In this document: positions 5,554-6,235 of the stretch, in pieces
Position numbering within the stretch: the stretch's first letter is position 1
Layout of the letters: every line of letters starts with the position of its first letter
DNA from: Candidatus Omnitrophota bacterium
GTDB taxonomy: Bacteria; Omnitrophota; Koll11; VGKN01
DNA length: 6,235 nt
Direction: 5' to 3'
Assembly (NCBI GenBank): GCA_016867055.1
Contig: VGKN01000100.1
Span: 1-6,235, forward strand
Made by a program: the position numbers and the translations under genes
Notes under the pieces: generated by a model
What the model was told of the DNA's origin: nothing
Databases searched by the model: none
Seen by the model: only the letters and a program-made list of their open reading frames with translations

Positions 5554-6235
5554 GCCAATATAAAATCCTTTTATCTTTACGATTATAAACAGCTGAGATT
5601 TTACCTCTTATTTTAACAACGTTACCCGTAGCCTCAATCAAAAAATTATCCGATTTAAAAATAATGCTGTCCATAAGTTTGTTAAATATATTTTCCTCTT
5701 CCTCCCCTGTTAATATAATATCAATCTCATTTTTTTCTTTGAAACAGCCATTTCTATCTCTAAGTTCAATAATTTTCGTTGCCACGCTATCAGCAAAATT
5801 TTCATCTATAGATAGACTTTTAGCAATACCATGTGCGAATATAGTAAGCGTTTTAAAAGAAACAGTGTTAATATTGACAAATCCATCTCCATAGGTTGTA
5901 ATTGATTCTCTCAGTTTTTGATAATCATTAGGTGTAATGTCTTTTACCAATGTTAACTCTTCAATGTTGCTAAAGTTATCTGCCTTGCAAGGGTAACCTA
6001 ATTTTTCATAAATCTTATCGTTATCTGAAATATCTCCGCGCCAAATAAGAATATTATTAACTATATCTTGCGCAGCGTTAACCGCGAATTCTTCTAAAAG
6101 GGCAAGGAGTAATTCCCTTGAGGCGATATTTATATTTATCTTCCTTTCCTCATCTATTACACCATAAATAGTCTTTAGTCTATTATTTTTATCAATTATA
6201 TTATGGCTTATTGTAGCAAATTCATTTTGGTTTTC
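5543..6235 (-). CDS. gspK: GspK-like type II secretion minor pseudopilin (5' partial)
   Basis: The frame is open from the window edge for 230 residues to the TAA at 5543-5545; the N-terminal methylation helix lies outside. The TTG at 5950 is an internal leucine codon, since homology to GspK continues upstream of it. Visible residues show both GspK signature segments: YGVIDEERKININIASRELL (24-43), the first NIN-type motif opening a SAM-like alpha domain, and IEELTLVKDITPNDY (91-105) followed by YGDGFVNINTVS (115-126), the second NINT motif. The C-terminus has the closing sheet EATGNVVKIRGKISAVYNR and ends ILYWHES, typical of the family. In type II secretion GspK caps the pseudopilus tip with GspI and GspJ; those genes would be expected just upstream. 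Order K-L-M is the classical one and supports the neighbouring calls. The second segment departs slightly from consensus (NTV in place of NTA). Confidence 0.92.
   Translation of the reverse strand, partial: ENQNEFATISHNIIDKNNRLKTIYGVIDEERKININIASRELLLALLEEFAVNAAQDIVNNILIWRGDISDNDKIYEKLGYPCKADNFSNIEELTLVKDITPNDYQKLRESITTYGDGFVNINTVSFKTLTIFAHGIAKSLSIDENFADSVATKIIELRDRNGCFKEKNEIDIILTGEEEENIFNKLMDSIIFKSDNFLIEATGNVVKIRGKISAVYNRKDKRILYWHES

Noticed and set aside
5664..5894. 76-residue open frame on the plus strand
   Set aside because: It is antisense to gspK and rich in Ser/Ile/Leu as expected of a reverse-frame shadow.
5543..5950. Short separate gene starting at TTG 5950
   Set aside because: The frame continues open to 6235 and the upstream residues carry the first GspK motif, so this is an internal codon of a longer gene.
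1..6235. CRISPR array, insertion sequence, integrase, phage or toxin-antitoxin genes
   Set aside because: No regularly spaced repeats, transposase or recombinase motifs, or terminal repeat pairs with a gene between them were seen; the only inverted repeat of note encloses a tRNA.

Overview
This is an AT-rich bacterial window with compact genes, TTG starts and tRNA genes that do not encode CCA. It carries three neighbouring genes of a GspK/GspL/GspM type secretion-pilus platform. The end of a secreted-looking protein with a sugar-binding-type jelly roll and an Ig/FN3-like tail lies at the left edge. The overall style resembles an uncultivated, probably Gram-negative-type lineage such as Omnitrophota or a PVC/Elusimicrobia relative. 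That placement is an inference from gene style, not from a marker gene.

Layout. Positions 1-656 (+) hold the 3' end of the secreted-type protein. Positions 657-1064 are an RNA region: tRNA-Phe(GAA) at 674-746, a short patch rich in TGTCA/TGACA words at about 771-840, and tRNA-Thr(CGU) at 901-972. The tRNA-Thr is enclosed by a perfect 13-bp inverted repeat (880-892 / 977-989). Outside that repeat are sequences that look like the 5' and 3' halves of a second, interrupted tRNA (858-890 and 979-1036, the latter ending in CCA). This nesting is the strangest structure in the window.

Positions 1065-3237 (+) hold an MFS efflux-type transporter overlapped by 20 nt with an NADPH-thioredoxin reductase (trxB). 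A hairpin at 3239-3263 directly abuts the trxB stop and separates it from a convergent small gene (3291-3461, -). That gene encodes a 56-residue protein with two copies of a CCxxCx5C module and has its own near-consensus sigma-70 promoter.

Positions 3590-6235 (-) form a tight operon in the order gspK (5' end outside the window), gspL-like (PilM-like domain joined to a PilN-like domain) and gspM/PilO-like. The genes overlap by 11 nt and are then separated by 2 nt. Together they would encode a minor pseudopilin and the two inner-membrane assembly proteins that connect cytoplasmic ATPase machinery to the pseudopilus of a type II secretion or type IV pilus-like system. The secretion operon and the redox/transport genes are separate transcription units with no evident functional tie.
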